64,000 bases of DNA. Origin: Streptacidiphilus sp. 4-A2 (GTDB lineage: Bacteria > Actinomycetota > Actinomycetes > Streptomycetales > Streptomycetaceae). This document shows positions 1 to 8,904 of this stretch, piece by piece. The position numbers and the translations under genes were made by a program. The notes beneath the pieces are model-generated. The model saw only the letters and a list, made by a program, of their open reading frames with translations, had not been told where the DNA came from and searched no databases. Positions within the stretch are counted from its first letter, which is position 1, and each line of letters opens with the position of its first letter. The DNA is taken from positions 2,604,001-2,668,000 of the forward strand of contig JAAFYY010000001.1 in NCBI GenBank assembly GCA_014284505.1, in the 5' to 3' direction.

Positions 1-916
1 ACTGGTAGAAGTTCACCGAGTCCAGCGGCGAACCACCGACCTGGAGGCTGGAGTTGGGCAGGTAGGGCTCATCGGTGGGGGTGTAGTTGGCGGTGTCGCT
101 GATGAAGCCGTCGACGCTGGCGAAGCCGGCCGTGGTGGCCTTGGCAACCTTGGCGTACTCCTGGGCGGCCGGGGTCATGTTGCTGGACCAGCCGAGCCAG
201 CCGGAGTGGCCGATGTCCAGGTAGGTGTAGAGGTTGGTGATCGGGTGGAGCGCGTTCAGCGCGTACTCGATACCGGACTCGTAGTAGGGCGCTGCGGTGG
301 CGCAGGCCGGCTTGCTCTGGTTGGTGACGGTATTGGGCAGCGAGTCCGGTTCGATGATCGCGGAGATACGGAGGTTGCTGTAGGCGCTGTTCCCCAGCAG
401 GGCCGCGATCGGGTTGATGTACTGCGTCTCGTACTCGGTCAGCCCGGCGGCGGTGGCCGGGATCTCGCCGTTGGACGCGAGGGCCGCACAGTCGCGGCCC
501 GGCAGGTCGTAGATCACCACCTCGAACAGCACCGGGGCGGAGCTGGAGGCCGACTGCGCCTCGGCGTTGTTGAGCTGGGCCTGGAGGCCGAGGTGGGTGC
601 TGTCGCCGGTGATCGCGCCGATGTGGTCCATCCAGATCGCGGTCTGGTAGCCCGCGACCTTGGCCTCGGCGGCTCCGGTGCTCCCGCCGTCGGCGGTGGC
701 CTGGGCGTTGACCTCACTGACGTAGTCGGGGTTGAGGTAGGGCGTCGAACCGACGTACGGGTTGGCGACGTGGACGGCGGCGACCGGCTTGGCGGTGCCG
801 GACCGGACGGCGGCCGCGTGGGCGGACTGGGTTCCGGCGATCGGGACGAGCATGGCGGCGCCGAGCGCGGCCACCACGGCGGCGGTTCTGATTCCACTGG
901 GCCTGTGACGTGTCAC
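1..916 (-). CDS. Secreted GH6 cellulase (cellobiohydrolase/endoglucanase), 3' end outside window
   Basis: Reading the minus strand from a GTG at 914-916 gives a clean frame to the window edge, about 305 codons, so the C-terminus is missing. An AAGGGA ribosome site lies about 10 bases upstream. Residues 1-34 look like a signal peptide: basic start, hydrophobic core, then AHA before the mature protein. The mature part carries glycoside hydrolase family 6 landmarks: VANPYVG, LFEVVIYDLPGRDCAA with the family's acidic residue, YINPIAALL, and IIEPDSLPN. GH6 enzymes cut beta-1,4 bonds in cellulose outside the cell; exo versus endo mode cannot be decided from this half. Two CebR-type operators upstream point to induction by cellobiose. 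No frame break was seen. Confidence 0.93.
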   Translation of the reverse strand, partial: MTRHRPSGIRTAAVVAALGAAMLVPIAGTQSAHAAAVRSGTAKPVAAVHVANPYVGSTPYLNPDYVSEVNAQATADGGSTGAAEAKVAGYQTAIWMDHIGAITGDSTHLGLQAQLNNAEAQSASSSAPVLFEVVIYDLPGRDCAALASNGEIPATAAGLTEYETQYINPIAALLGNSAYSNLRISAIIEPDSLPNTVTNQSKPACATAAPYYESGIEYALNALHPITNLYTYLDIGHSGWLGWSSNMTPAAQEYAKVAKATTAGFASVDGFISDTANYTPTDEPYLPNSSLQVGGSPLDSVNFYQ

Positions 917-994
917 GTTCTGGATCCCTTGGGTAGGAGGGCCGGCGGTTCCTGGGCTTTGCTGTGTCCTCTCCTGGCTTGTGCCGAATGGCTA

Positions 995-1008
995 TGGGAG
1001 CGCTCCCA
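995..1008. promoter_or_regulatory. CebR-type operator (proximal)
   Basis: A perfect 14-bp palindrome, TGGGAGCGCTCCCA, about 80 bp upstream of the GH6 start codon. This is the known consensus for CebR, the LacI-family cello-oligosaccharide repressor of Streptomyces. It probably represses the cellulase until cellobiose is present. Confidence 0.9.
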
Positions 1009-1184
1009 TAGCGGCCTGCGGTGCGCCGCAGCCCGGCCTGGGGCATGACTCGTGAGAGTCGGACGAAGGACAGAACTCCCTGCGCGTGTTGCACCACTGC
1101 CCACCGGGGCGGGCATCCCGCGTGCGGCGGGGCGCCGACCGTCTCGGGCTTGATGCGATGCCGCACACGGCTGGAGGCAACCAT

Positions 1185-1198
1185 CGGGAGCGCTCCCA
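1185..1198. promoter_or_regulatory. CebR-type operator (distal)
   Basis: CGGGAGCGCTCCCA, one mismatch from the proximal CebR palindrome and 190 bp further upstream of the GH6 gene. Paired operators would allow cooperative binding or looping. The 917-1316 region between the cellulase and the TetR gene holds these two sites and no credible gene; the open frames there are GC-driven. Confidence 0.75.
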
Positions 1199-1316
1199 CT
1201 CTTACTCCGACCTGACGGCTCGTCAATACTTCTTTCGGCATACGAAAAGAAAGCTGACGCATTGTCAATCCTGCCGCCCTGTAGCTACGGTGGGCAGCGG
1301 CGACCAACGTGGGCAC

Positions 1317-1933
1317 TCAGAGTGCCGCGGCGCCCTTGATCACCACGTCAAGGCAGTCGCGGAACAGGTCGTCGACGGTGCGGCCGTCCTGGAAGTACTC
1401 GGCGATGCCGCCCACCATCGTCGGATGCTGCTCGGTGAACGTGGCCAGGTCGAAGTCCTTCAGCGCGACGGCGTCCGGGCGGGGGCCTGCTCTTCGAGGA
1501 CGTGGCCGACGGTGAAGCGTTCCACCGTCAGCACGATCACCCGGGCCTGCCGCAGCGGGACGCCCCGGACCACCAGCGTGCTCATGGCCAGCTCGGAGAT
1601 CGCGGCCAGTTTGCGGCAGAGCTGGGCCGCCGACAGGACGCGCGCACCGTCCGGGTGGGCCAGCAGAGCCCGACGCAGCCGTCCGGCGAGTGCGCCCAGC
1701 CAGTCCGGCCACGGCTCTTCCGGGCCCGGCGGCGTCAGGTCGGCGAACTCCTGCTCAAGGATGGCCTCGGCGAGCTCGGTCACCAGCGCCGCCTTGTTGG
1801 GCACGTGCCAGTAGAGAGTCGGCGACTGCACGCCGAGCCGCGCGGCCAGCTTGCGGGTCGTCACGCCGTCGAGGCCCTCGGCGTCCAGCAGCGCTAGCGC
1901 CTCGTCGATGATCCGCTGTCGGTCCAATGTCAA
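1317..1933 (-). CDS. TetR-family repressor, TetR(class) type
   Basis: About 205 residues. The N-terminal helix-turn-helix is typical of TetR: RIIDEALALLDAEGLDGVTTRKLAARLGV followed by SPTLYWHVPNKAAL. The rest (LILEQEF-like linker, VERFTVGHVLEEQ, then FTEQHPTMVGGIAEYF) matches the ligand domain of tetracycline-repressor-class proteins. The frame changes once near 1478, just after VLEEQAPA, and then continues as PDAVALKDFDLATF to the TGA at 1317-1319. I read this as a single-base error. The gene is divergent from a small plus-strand ORF, and two tetO-like palindromes sit in the gap, so it is probably autoregulated and responds to a small aromatic or tetracycline-like ligand. Confidence 0.85.
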
Positions 1934-1955
1934 CTCGACGCACCTCCCGAGCGCA

Positions 1956-1972
1956 CTCTATCAGTGCTAGAG
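1956..1972. promoter_or_regulatory. tetO-like operator 1
   Basis: CTCTATCAGTGCTAGAG, a near-palindrome that differs from the core of the classical tet operator by a base or two. It lies 23 bp upstream of the TetR start and is the likely binding site of that repressor. Confidence 0.75.
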
Positions 1973-1975
1973 TTC

Positions 1976-1992
1976 CTCTATCAGCGATAGAG
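1976..1992. promoter_or_regulatory. tetO-like operator 2
   Basis: CTCTATCAGCGATAGAG, a second tet-operator-like palindrome exactly 20 bp from the first (about two helical turns). The two copies form a tandem operator between the divergent genes. Confidence 0.78.
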
Positions 1993-2035
1993 ACGTGCGT
2001 GGCCATGCACGTCGCACATCCCAGGAGGATGAGAT

Positions 2036-2296
2036 ATGGCAGCCGAACACTCGCTGCGGGATCTGCTGCATGCGGCGACCCATCGCGTTCCTGGAGTCCC
2101 CGCTCACGTCGAACACCCGGCCGGACACCAGGCCGGGCACCAGGGCAACTCCCCCCACCAGCACGCGCCGCGTCCCGCCGCCGCGCCTGACCACTCGCGG
2201 AACGGCACCCGGAACCACTCGTCCGCCCGTCCGCCCCGCGTGCTGGTGGCATGGCAGCGCCGCATCGCCGACTTCCTCGGCCAGGAGCTGCACTGA
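2036..2296 (+). CDS. Small His/Pro-rich protein of unknown function
   Basis: An 86-residue frame starting at ATG 2036 behind a strong AGGAGGA ribosome site and directly downstream of the tandem tetO-like operators, which supports a real regulated gene. The middle is rich in His, Pro, Gly and Ala (HPAGHQAGHQG). The C-terminal 25 residues (PRVLVAWQRRIADFLGQELH) could form an amphipathic helix. No signal peptide or membrane segment is visible and I recognise no family. TetR repressors of this class usually sit beside an efflux pump or oxygenase, so this may be a remnant or a frame-damaged larger gene. From its stop to 2545 I see no gene. Confidence 0.5.
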   Translation: MAAEHSLRDLLHAATHRVPGVPAHVEHPAGHQAGHQGNSPHQHAPRPAAAPDHSRNGTRNHSSARPPRVLVAWQRRIADFLGQELH

Positions 2297-2544
2297 ACGC
2301 GGCGGCGGTGCTGCACGAGGCCGCCGGCGTCCCGCGGTAAGCGCGAGTACCGAGGTGCCCGGACAGGTTCGGCCGCCTCAGGGCCTGTCGGCAAAACCAC
2401 GGGCGGAACCGACCAGCACTGGCCACAGCGGCGGCGCCGGTCCCGGCAGTCGCCGCACACTGGCCCGCTGTCCCTCCTCGGCGGACGGCAACAGGTCCGG
2501 GCCCCTCCGCCCCGAGGAACCCGTGCGGGGCGGAGGGGGATCCG

Positions 2545-3557
2545 TCACCGTGCGTCGCGGAGCTGAAGCAGGTACACGGCAGTCAGCGCGACGGCACGGT
2601 CCTCGTCGTGCGACAGCTCCACCAGGGCACGTGACGCCGTCGGGCCCGGAATATCGGCCAGCGCCTGGGTCAGCCGCCCGCGTGCAGGTGCCCTGGTGGT
2701 GTCGTCGGCCGCGCGGTCGACGAGCCCGGCCGCGATCCGATCGGCCGTCGCGGCATCGCTCGCCAGCAGGCCCAGTGCATCGGCCGCGTCGGTGTCGTTC
2801 CTTCCCTCCACGATCATGTCGATGAGCGTCGGGACCGCGTCGGCCACGCCACGGGTACCGAGTGCCAGGGCCGCATGCCCGCGGACCACGGCGTCGGGGT
2901 GAGCGAGGCCGTCCCGCAGTCGCGCGGTGGCGTCGGCGCCGGGCATGTCGACGAGAGCCCGGACGGCGCGTTCCCGCACCGCGGCCGTCGGTGAGCCGAG
3001 GCCCTGCGCCAGCAGCGCCACGGCGCCGTCGTCCGATCGCGCCAGCGCCCACCGCAGGGCCCCGGCGACGTTCGGCTCCGTCTCGCTCAGCACCGCCTCG
3101 ACCAGGGCCTCCACCGGCACCGGCACCTGGTCGCCCGAGGCGAGGACCGCGCGCTGACGCGCGTCGGCGCTCTTCGACCCCAGTGCCTGGAGGAGCGCGA
3201 CGACCTGGAGCACGTCCTCCCAGCCGACGGGTCCGCGGCATGGATCCGGCGGAGCCGGGTGAGCAGCTCGGTCTCGGCCGCGATACGGTCGTGCGTCTGA
3301 CGGATGAGGTCGCCGACGAGCGCTGAAGGCGTGAAACCGGGATCGTCGAGCGCGCGCCCGATCTCACGCAGCGACAGGCCCAGCGACCGCAGGCTCTCGA
3401 TGTGGAAGATCCGCCGGATGTCCTGCGCGGAGTACTCCCGGTATCCGGTCCCCGTACGACCCGAAGGCCGCACCAGGCCGAGCGATTCGTAATGCCGGAG
3501 CATGCGGGCACTGACCCCGGACCGTGTCGACACCTCACCGATCAGCATGGTTCTCAT
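2545..3557 (-). CDS. MerR-family regulator fused to HEAT repeats (frameshifted)
   Basis: Starts at ATG 3555-3557. Residues 1-75 form a MerR DNA-binding domain: MLIGEVSTRSGVSARMLRHYE, then YREYSAQDIRRIFHIESLRSLGLSL. A short helical dimerisation stretch follows (ETELLTRLRRIHAADP). After a frame change near 3230 the protein continues as WEDVLQVVALLQALG into five or so HEAT/PBS-lyase-type repeats, with units like AVRERAVRALVDMPG and AVVRGHAALALGTRG, ending at 2545. Joined length is about 337 residues. The start overlaps the stop of the upstream HEAT gene by 23 bases, so the two are co-translated. The HEAT part could bind a partner that controls DNA binding; that is inference. Confidence 0.82.
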
Positions 3558-4224
3558 CGTCCGTTCCCGGGGCACCGGCGAGGGCCGCGACGCGCTTGGC
3601 CTCCTCGATCGCCCCCTCGAATCCGGTGTCCGGGTCGCGCAGCAGCCGTTGTGTGGCGAGCGCGTGCGCACGCACACGCGGGTCGGAGGCCGTCGTCGCG
3701 GCTTGCAGAGCCGGCTCGATGACTTCGCCCAGCGCGACCAGCGCCTGGCTGAGACTCAGCTGTGTCTCCCGCTCACCGCGCCCGAGCTGCGTCGCCAGCA
3801 CCGCGGCCAGGGCGGGCTCCTCGCCTCCCGGCACGAGCACGACCGCAGCCCGCCAGGCGGTCCTCGCCACCTCGTCGTCCGCGTCGGACAGCAGTGTCCG
3901 GGTGATCGCCGGCCACGCCTGCCGGTCCCCGATCTTGGACAGCGTGTGCAGTGCCTGGCTGCGTGCCTGCGCGCGCTCCGAGCGGACTTCGCGGAGCAGT
4001 CCGGGGAGCGTCAGGGAGACCGGGTGGCGAGCGAGTGCCCAGGTCAGCATGTCGCGGACAAAGAATTCCGGCTCGACCGCGCATCGCTCGACGAGCTTGT
4101 CGACGAAGCACGGGTCAGGCGCCGTACCGACCGCCAGCGCGGCCCGCAGCCGCACCGACGAACGGCTGTCCTCCAGCCCCTGGAGCGCCCGTACCGCATC
4201 CGTGTCCTGTCTCGTCATGGTCAT
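3535..4224 (-). CDS. HEAT-repeat protein
   Basis: I choose ATG 4222-4224 (MTMTRQDTD) because AAGGAGGT precedes it by four bases; a longer frame from 4260 has no such site. About 230 residues, almost all HEAT-type helical repeats (SSVRLRAALAVG, DEVARTAWRAAVVL, RVRAHALATQRLL). There are no catalytic motifs, signal peptide or membrane segments, so it is likely a cytoplasmic protein-binding scaffold. It overlaps the start of the MerR-HEAT gene, which has the same repeat type, and the two products probably interact or regulate each other. Paired HEAT and MerR genes are, as far as I recall, common in Streptomyces, with unknown target. Confidence 0.85.
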   Translation of the reverse strand: MTMTRQDTDAVRALQGLEDSRSSVRLRAALAVGTAPDPCFVDKLVERCAVEPEFFVRDMLTWALARHPVSLTLPGLLREVRSERAQARSQALHTLSKIGDRQAWPAITRTLLSDADDEVARTAWRAAVVLVPGGEEPALAAVLATQLGRGERETQLSLSQALVALGEVIEPALQAATTASDPRVRAHALATQRLLRDPDTGFEGAIEEAKRVAALAGAPGTDDENHADR

Positions 4225-4338
4225 CGGGACCTCCTTGGGAAGCAGTGAAGACCTTGTCACCGTGTCAAGGTCAAACCCGGCCGGCTGCCATGCAGGTGCG
4301 CGACTCCGGCATCACCCGCGTCAGCGGCAACGTGCTCA

Positions 4339-6493
4339 TCACCCCGCGGTCGGCCGCCGGCCTCCCGCTCTTCCCTGCCACAGGGCGTGGTTGTGCCGGG
4401 CGAGGAGGGTGTGGGGGTGGGCCGGTCCCAGCACCTGCCGCATCCGGGGCAGGAGTTCGGCGAGGGCGTGCGCCGCGGCGCCGGGGTCTCCCGCCTCGCC
4501 CTGGAACGAGGCGAGATCGGTGCGGGCGGCGAAGGTCTCGGGGTGATCCGCTCCGAGCACCCGGGTCAGGTCCGGCAGGAGTCCGGCGAGGGCGCCCGCG
4601 GCGCCGACCGCGTCCCCCGCCCGCCCCTGCCACAGGGCGAGGTTGCGCCGGGCGAGGAGGGTGTGGGGGTGGGCCGGTCCCAGCACTCGCCCTAGACCGG
4701 GCACGAGTTGGGCGAGGGCCAGCGCCGCGGCGCCCGGGTCCCCCGCCAGCCCCTGGAACACGGCGAGATCGTTGCGGACGCCGAGGGTGAAGGGGTCGTC
4801 GGTGCCCAGCACCCTCGACAGGTCCGGCAGCAGCGCGGCGAGCGCCTCGGCCGCGCCGCGCGGGTCCCCCGCCGAGCCCCACCTGGCGAGGTTGCCGCGG
4901 GCGACAAGGGTGAAGGGGGCATCGCTGCCCAGCACCCTGGTCAGGTCCGGCAGCAGCGCGGCCAGGGCGTCCGCCGCGCCACGCGGATCCCCCCTCCCCC
5001 TGCCAGATGGCGAGGTTGATACCGGCGACGAGGGTGTCGGGGGCGTCGGGCCCCAGGGCTCGCTGCATGTCGGCCACAAGTTCGGCGAGGGCGTCCGCGG
5101 CGCCACGCGGGTCCCCGACTCGCCCTGGAAGACGGCGTGCCCGATACGGGCGACGAGGGGTTCGGGGTGACGGGGTCGAGATGGGCGGTGGCGTCGGCGA
5201 GTTGGCGAAAGTGGTCACGAGCGGCGCCGGCCTGGCCGGCCTCGCCCAGACTCTGGCCTGCACGATGCAGCACCGGATGGGTGCAGGGCTGGTACAGCGA
5301 GTCCCCGCCGTGGGCGGTCAGGGCGGCAGTATTGGCTCGCAGAGCCTGGCCGAGGACGCTGTCACGCTCGATGTCGGGCCACGCGGCGATCAGGGCGTCG
5401 GCCGCGGTGCGGGCGAACTCGTGGTGCTGGTCGGGGGTGAGCGTGTCACGCGTGGCGCGTTGCACGAGCCCGTGGACACGGACCGACTGATGGGGATGCC
5501 GGGGGTGTGGTCGGTCAGGCTGAGCCGGCCCAGGGCCGTCAGCGCGTCTTCCGCGTCCTTGACCGTCACCTCCGCCAATTGCCCTGCACCCGGGGTGCGG
5601 TGGCAGGTGAGGTGGGTCAGGACGGGCTGGCTGGCCAGGACTCCGGCGGGGATGCCGTTCGGGTCGAGCATCGCGAGGAGTTGCAGCATGGGCCGGGCCA
5701 GACCCACAGGGCGGAGCCGGTCGGCGCGTTCGACGGACAGCGACCAGGTGGCCGCCACGGTGACCGCCTGGTCGTCGGGCAGCGCGCTGGGCGCCAGCTC
5801 GGCCAGCTTCCTGAGCCGGTCGGCCAGGAGGCGGCGGTAGTCGGCGCAGCTGATGGCGGCGTCGATGAGGTAGGCGGCGGCCTGGGCGAGGGCGAGGGGC
5901 AGGAAGTCCAGGTCCTCGGCGAGCGCGACGATCTCATTGGCGGGCTCGGTGCGGTTGTGTGCGGCGAATACCGAGGTGAGGTATGCGGCGGCCTCCCAGG
6001 GCATGAACAGGCCGACGTGGACGAGGCACCGCCCGTGCCCGGTCAGCGCGGCATCCCGGCGGCGGGTGGTGACCAGGGTGCGGCCGTGCCTGCTGGGCGG
6101 CCACAGGCCGCGCAGGTCGGCCGGGTCGGCGAGATCGTCGAGGACGATCAGCCAGCGGCACGGCTTCTGGCCGCGCTTCGGTTCCAGCCAGGCCAGGAAC
6201 GCCCGGGCGGCCTGCTCGGGATCGCTGGGGTCGGCCGCCAGCAGCTCGACGCCGGCCTGCGCGTATCCGGCAGTGACGGCCTGGCGGCTGCTCGCGCTGA
6301 TCCATAGCAGTACGTCCACGCTGCCGCTGCCCCAGGCGGTGCGGGCATAGTCGGCGGCCAGCTGGGTCTTGCCTGTGCCGCCGGTCCCGGCGAGCACCTG
6401 GCTGAGAACGGCGGTGCCTCCGGTGTCGACCGCCGCGCGCAGCTGGTCGGCCTCGGCCCGGCGCTGGAAGGACAACGCGCGGGGTGGGATCAC
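4339..6493 (-). CDS. NB-ARC/TPR (STAND-type) ATPase, frameshifted, N-terminus unresolved
   Basis: The minus-strand protein has an NB-ARC nucleotide-binding part near its start: Walker A GTGGTGKT, Walker B RWLIVLDDLAD, then RTLVTTRRRDAAL and a winged-helix region ending LVQRATRDTLTPDQHHEF. After that come at least six TPR-like units of about 41 residues, each with the pattern GDPRGAADALAALLPDLTRVLG..HPHTL.AR.NLALWQG. Frame changes near 5465, 5160 and 4995 must be corrected. The start is uncertain: GTG 6493 is the first in-frame start, but related proteins have about 60 more residues, and an open frame (TQKITSIFADHGSIAVGYAEQ) runs upstream into the neighbour. STAND proteins act as ATP-dependent switches in signalling or defence; the trigger is unknown. 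Confidence 0.85.
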
Positions 6494-6639
6494 GCCGACC
6501 TGGTGCGGCCAGGGGGCCGGTTCGCGGGGCGGGGCGTGGTGGTGGACTTGCTCGGCGTAGCCGACGGCGATGCTGCCGTGGTCGGCGAAGATGCTGGTGA
6601 TCTTCTGGGTCGCCGCCGAGGAGGTGGCTCCGGGTACGC

Positions 6640-7115
6640 TCAGTCCTGCTGCGGACCCGGCTGCGAAGGGTTTCCCAGCGTCACATTCCCCATGTTCACG
6701 GCGGCGGCGGAGCCGTGGTCGGCCTCGATGTGCGCGTTCCCGCCGATCGCCGCCCCACCGTCCCCGCCGTCACCCCGCCCATCGCCGGGGCCGCGCGGTC
6801 CAGGAACCGCACCTGCTCCACCGCGCGTTCCAGGGCTTCGCGGAAGCCGGGATCCTGCTCGGCGGCGTCCTCCAGCGCGAGCCGCACCCGCTGCCGGGTG
6901 CGGTCCCCGGGCTGTTCCTGCCCGGCTCCGGCTTCGTCGGCGAGCCGGTGCAGCGCGGGGTCCTCGCCCAGCTTTTCGCTGACCAGGTCATGGAGGCGGT
7001 CCATCGCCTCGTCCAGCGTGCGGTCGACCTCCCCGTCGGCTCGTCCGGCCACCCGCTTGGCCTTGCGGACCAGCCAGGCGAACACGTACCCGACCGCAAT
7101 CTCGATGCCCGTCAC
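6640..7115 (-). CDS. Small membrane-anchored partner of the NB-ARC/TPR protein
   Basis: Starts at GTG 7113-7115 (VTGIEIAVGYVFAWLV), giving one short hydrophobic helix followed by a charged, helical, Glu/Arg-rich region (DEAMDRLHDLVSEKLGEDPALHRLADEAG). A frame change near 6770 restores the C-terminus IGGNAHIEADHGSAAAVNMG and the stop at 6640-6642; without it the protein ends in low-complexity sequence. Such proteins often precede Streptomyces NB-ARC/TPR genes; the pairing is seen here too, and the 3' end overlaps the likely true start of the ATPase gene. Function is unknown; it could tether the ATPase to the membrane. Confidence 0.65.
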
Positions 7116-7268
7116 CCAAGCCCCAAGGCTTATTGACTGTTGATCAGAGCGTACGCGCTGCGGCCGGCGGGGAGGGCTGATCGCGCTACCCCGAGACCCG
7201 GGGCGGATGCTCGGGTCAGCTGCCTTGGTGTGAGCCGCGGCCCCCTGCCCGCGCGGTCCACGGTGCCT

Positions 7269-7299
7269 CCCTGCCTGCCTGCCCTGCCTGCCCTGCCTG
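7269..7299. repeat. Short CCCTGCCTG tandem repeats
   Basis: Three copies of CCCTGCCTG with one CCTG spacer, in the gap between the small membrane protein and the next gene. No spacer structure or palindrome; probably a simple slippage repeat. Confidence 0.6.
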
Positions 7300-7317
7300 C
7301 TGGGCAACCGTCCCTGT

Positions 7318-8299
7318 TCACGGGCCGCGGCGCAGGGGGCGGGGCGGCGGTAGGGAAGAGGGGCGGGTGAAGCGCTCGTTGCCGGCGTGGAGGGTGAGGT
7401 CGTAGGCGGAGAAGAGGAGGCCTGCGGCGTGGCTCACCGCGGCGACGCGGTCGCGGGCCGGCCAGGGGCGGGTACCCGGGCCAGGCGGTAGCCGTCCCGG
7501 TCCAGGAGGTAGATGGCGCGGGTGTTCCGGGACGCCTCGTAAGGGGCACCGACACGGGACGGGCCGGTGGTCAGAGTGAGGCTCTCCTTCACGCCCTGCT
7601 CGTTGATCTCCCGCGCGTGGACGATCTCGGCGCAGGCGGCCGGAACCCGCAGCGCCCGGCCGCGCTTGTCGTACAGCACCAGCTGGGCGCCGGTCCAGAC
7701 CAGCGCCGGGTAGCCGTCGGAGGACCGGGGTGAGATGGTCCGAACGGACTTGCGGGGCGCGACCTCCTCCGGCCGGGGCGGGTGCGGATTCCGGCCGGGC
7801 GGCCCGCGGCACCCTGCTCGGGGTGGAATACGGCCGGGTCGGGGTAGCCCTTCTGGCACTCCTCCATGGCCAGGGCGACCGCCGCGTTCCGCCGCAGCTC
7901 CCGGGGAACAGCAGCCAGGCCCACGGCTCGGCGACCGGCAGCACCGGTACCGCCCCTGCCAGGCACCAGCCGAGGACGGGCAGCCCGGCCAGGCCGGCCG
8001 CCCAGGCCCCGCGGCGAGCAGCACCGCCGTCCGCCACACGGCGCGCCGGAGGAGACGGCGCAGGCGCAGCGGGCCTGGAGTGTTGTGCTCGGGCGCACGC
8101 CAGAGCGGCAGCAGCGGCCCGAACGCCAGCAGCAGCACTCCGCCGTAGCGAACCAGCACCTCGTGCCCGGTCGGTTCGCCGCTGGTGACCATCACCATGC
8201 CGGCCACCAGCGACGCCGCCTGAAAGACGGCTCGAACCGGGCGCGCCGCGCGCGCAGCAACCCGCGCAGGCGCGGTCGAACTGAATCGATGGCGTACAT
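7318..8299 (-). CDS. Uncharacterised membrane protein (several frameshifts)
   Basis: Best start is ATG 8297-8299 (MYAIDSVRPRLRG) behind GGGGAA. Stitching frames gives two hydrophobic regions, LVRYGGVLLLAFGPLLPLW and LAGLPVLGWCLAGAVPVLPV with PWAWLLFPG, followed by a soluble domain (KSVRTISPRSSDGYPALVW, QLVLYDKRGRALRVPAACAEIV, TRAIYLLDRDGYRLARVPA) and an end at 7318. At least four frame changes are needed, near 8240, 8010, 7880 and 7450. The soluble part resembles small beta-rich domains found after membrane segments in actinobacterial proteins, but I do not recognise a named family. No operon partner is evident; 8300-8497 holds no clear gene. Confidence 0.55.
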
Positions 8300-8497
8300 A
8301 TACGGTTCCCCGTGAAAAGCATGCCGGGGCGAGTATGAACCCTGACGAGCGCGCGGGAACAAGTGACACGCCCCGACCATGGAACCCGGGTGTTTCCCGG
8401 CGCTGGAAAGCGGGCGGCTCAGTCGGCGAGGCTGAAGTGCTGTCAGTGGTGATGCCGTTGCCCAGCCGACCGTGACCGCCGGCGGTGAGCCGGGGCT

Positions 8498-8904
8498 TCA
8501 TATGTCGCTGGGGAGCGGGTTGTTGTAGGTGCTGATCTCGATCAGGTTGCCGTCCGGGTCGCGGAGGTAGTGCTGGTGATCGGTCCTCGGGCGCCGGTGC
8601 GCGGCACGGGGCCCTGCTCCACCGGCACTCCGCAGGCGGACAGGTGGGCCAGGATGTGTTCCTGCGGCGTGTCGGTGACCAGGCACAGGTCGCGCTGCCT
8701 GCTGGGACGCATGGCGTGCGGGCGGAGTTCGCGGCCGGCCTCGTGGAGGTTGATCTTGCCGGGCCCGAAGGTCAGCGCCCGGCGTCCCTCGCCGAAGGTG
8801 ACCGCGCTCATGCCCAGGACCCGCTCGTAGAAGTCGACGGTGCGTTCCAGGTCGGCAACGGTGATGACCAGATGGTCCAGGCCCGTGATCCGGATCGCGG
8901 GCAC
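8498..8904 (-). CDS. VOC-family (glyoxalase/dioxygenase fold) protein
   Basis: About 135 residues with the single VOC module: RITGLDHLVITVADLERTVDFYERVLG at the start and, after a frame change near 8568, YLRDPDGNLIEISTYNN at the end. The His in LDHLV and the Glu in LIEIS are the usual metal ligands of the fold. Substrate cannot be inferred. The start is taken at GTG 8902-8904, but an equally open reading continues upstream (LGRYAPEPVPAIRITGLDH) into the preceding gene. One missing base would make the two a single DUF6817-VOC protein. Confidence 0.75.

Noticed and set aside
206..1048. Long plus-strand ORF opposite the GH6 gene
   Set aside because: The minus-strand frame carries a signal peptide and GH6 motifs; the plus frame is a GC-driven shadow without ribosome site.
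7269..7299. Possible CRISPR repeats
   Set aside because: Units are short and contiguous without unique spacers.
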